DNA of 6,383 nucleotides from Clostridiales bacterium UBA1770 (lineage in GTDB: Bacteria; Bacillota; Clostridia; Oscillospirales; CAG-272): positions 1 to 6,383 of the forward strand of contig DCGU01000009.1 of assembly GCA_002315325.1 (NCBI GenBank), in the 5' to 3' direction. The notes under the pieces were generated by a model. That model was not told the origin of the DNA, made no database searches, and saw only the letters and a list, made by a program, of their open reading frames with translations. Both the position numbers and the translations under genes were made by a program. Below, one piece after another: positions 6,273 to 6,383 of this stretch (the stretch's first letter is position 1; the number at the start of each line of letters is the position of its first letter).

Positions 6273-6329
6273 ACCGTCGAAAAACTCCATGGACGTACGT
6301 AGGTACGTCTGGCGTCGTTTTTCAACGGT
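6273..6329. other. Long imperfect hairpin in the non-coding right end
   Basis: The outer arms ACCGTCGAAAAAC (6273-6285) and GTTTTTCAACGGT (6317-6329) pair at 12 of 13 positions; the mismatch would be a G-U pair in minus-strand RNA. Inside, CCA (6287-6289) pairs with TGG (6310-6312) and GACGTAC (6292-6298) pairs with GTACGTC (6303-6309) around a GTAG loop. That gives about 22 base pairs over 57 nt. A T-run at 6338-6344 follows 8 nt later, rather far for an ordinary intrinsic terminator. The element could be a structured RNA, a terminator for the cyclase transcript, or the core of a small repeated element. Confidence 0.65.
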
Positions 6330-6358
6330 TCTGCCTCTTTTTTTCCTATCCCCTATTG

Positions 6359-6383
6359 AAAAAAGGCCGGACCGGAAAAGCAA
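6359..6383. repeat. 25-bp direct repeat, copy 2, ending at the window edge
   Basis: All 25 bases match copy 1 at 6158-6182. The match runs to the last base of the window, so the true repeat may be longer. The two copies bracket the hairpin-rich non-coding segment with a period of 201 bp. The arrangement fits a tandem array of about 200-bp units, a small non-autonomous element with direct repeats, or an assembly break at a repeat. Confidence 0.85.

Noticed and set aside
6273..6329. Integron attC site
   Set aside because: The arms do not carry the RYYYAAC and GTTRRRY core sites in the required arrangement, and no integrase gene is present in the window.
6195..6383. A minus-strand open frame of 62 codons at the right edge
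   Set aside because: It begins with a TTG at the window edge, is full of basic residues, has no ribosome binding site and runs through the hairpin and repeat. It is more likely non-coding.
6158..6383. CRISPR array
   Set aside because: There are only two repeats, separated by 176 bp, with no regular short spacers and no cas gene nearby.

Overview
The window looks like chromosomal DNA from a Clostridia-type Firmicute, probably a gut Oscillospirales or Ruminococcaceae relative. This is an inference. It rests on consensus sigma-A promoters, a strong AGGAGG ribosome binding site, a GC-rich coding bias with AT-rich gaps, a TasA/SipW-like signal sequence, and protein sequences that resemble that group. 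I see no phage, transposase, CRISPR, tRNA or rRNA signature.

Layout. Positions 1-102 hold a plus-strand intrinsic terminator, belonging to a gene left of the window, and little else. Positions 103-3932 hold three minus-strand genes read right to left. The first is a 514-residue cytosolic protein with the features of the DUF3863/DUF3864 family. The second is a 423-residue zinc-type dehydrogenase resembling L-sorbose-1-phosphate reductase (SorE). The third is a 302-residue PfkB sugar-phosphate kinase of the 1-phosphofructokinase/tagatose-6-phosphate kinase group. The last two overlap by 4 nt (ATGA). The first two are separated by about 108 bp, most of which can be read as a degenerate period-7 tandem repeat.

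Positions 3933-4132 form a divergent control region. Minus- and plus-strand sigma-A promoters stand back to back. A 9-bp inverted repeat has one arm inside each promoter spacer, and a second inverted repeat covers the plus-strand -10 box.

Positions 4133-6144 hold two plus-strand genes. One encodes a small exported or membrane-anchored protein with a TasA/SipW-like N-terminus. The other encodes a seven-helix membrane diguanylate cyclase with an intact GGDEF motif but a degenerate inhibitory site. They probably form one transcript.

Positions 6145-6383 contain no convincing gene. They carry two copies of an identical 25-bp direct repeat, 201 bp apart, the second ending exactly at the window edge. 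Between the copies lie a long imperfect hairpin (6273-6329) and smaller hairpins.

How the parts may work together (inference). The minus-strand operon looks like catabolism of a ketose or polyol phosphate: the dehydrogenase interconverts a ketose-1-phosphate and a polyol phosphate, the kinase makes a bisphosphate for an aldolase, and the DUF3863-like protein performs an unknown carbohydrate step. No transporter, aldolase or regulator is in view. The plus-strand pair suggests a surface protein linked to c-di-GMP signalling. The best leads for something undescribed are the DUF3863-SorE-PfkB pathway, the heptamer array, and the structured repeat region at the right end.
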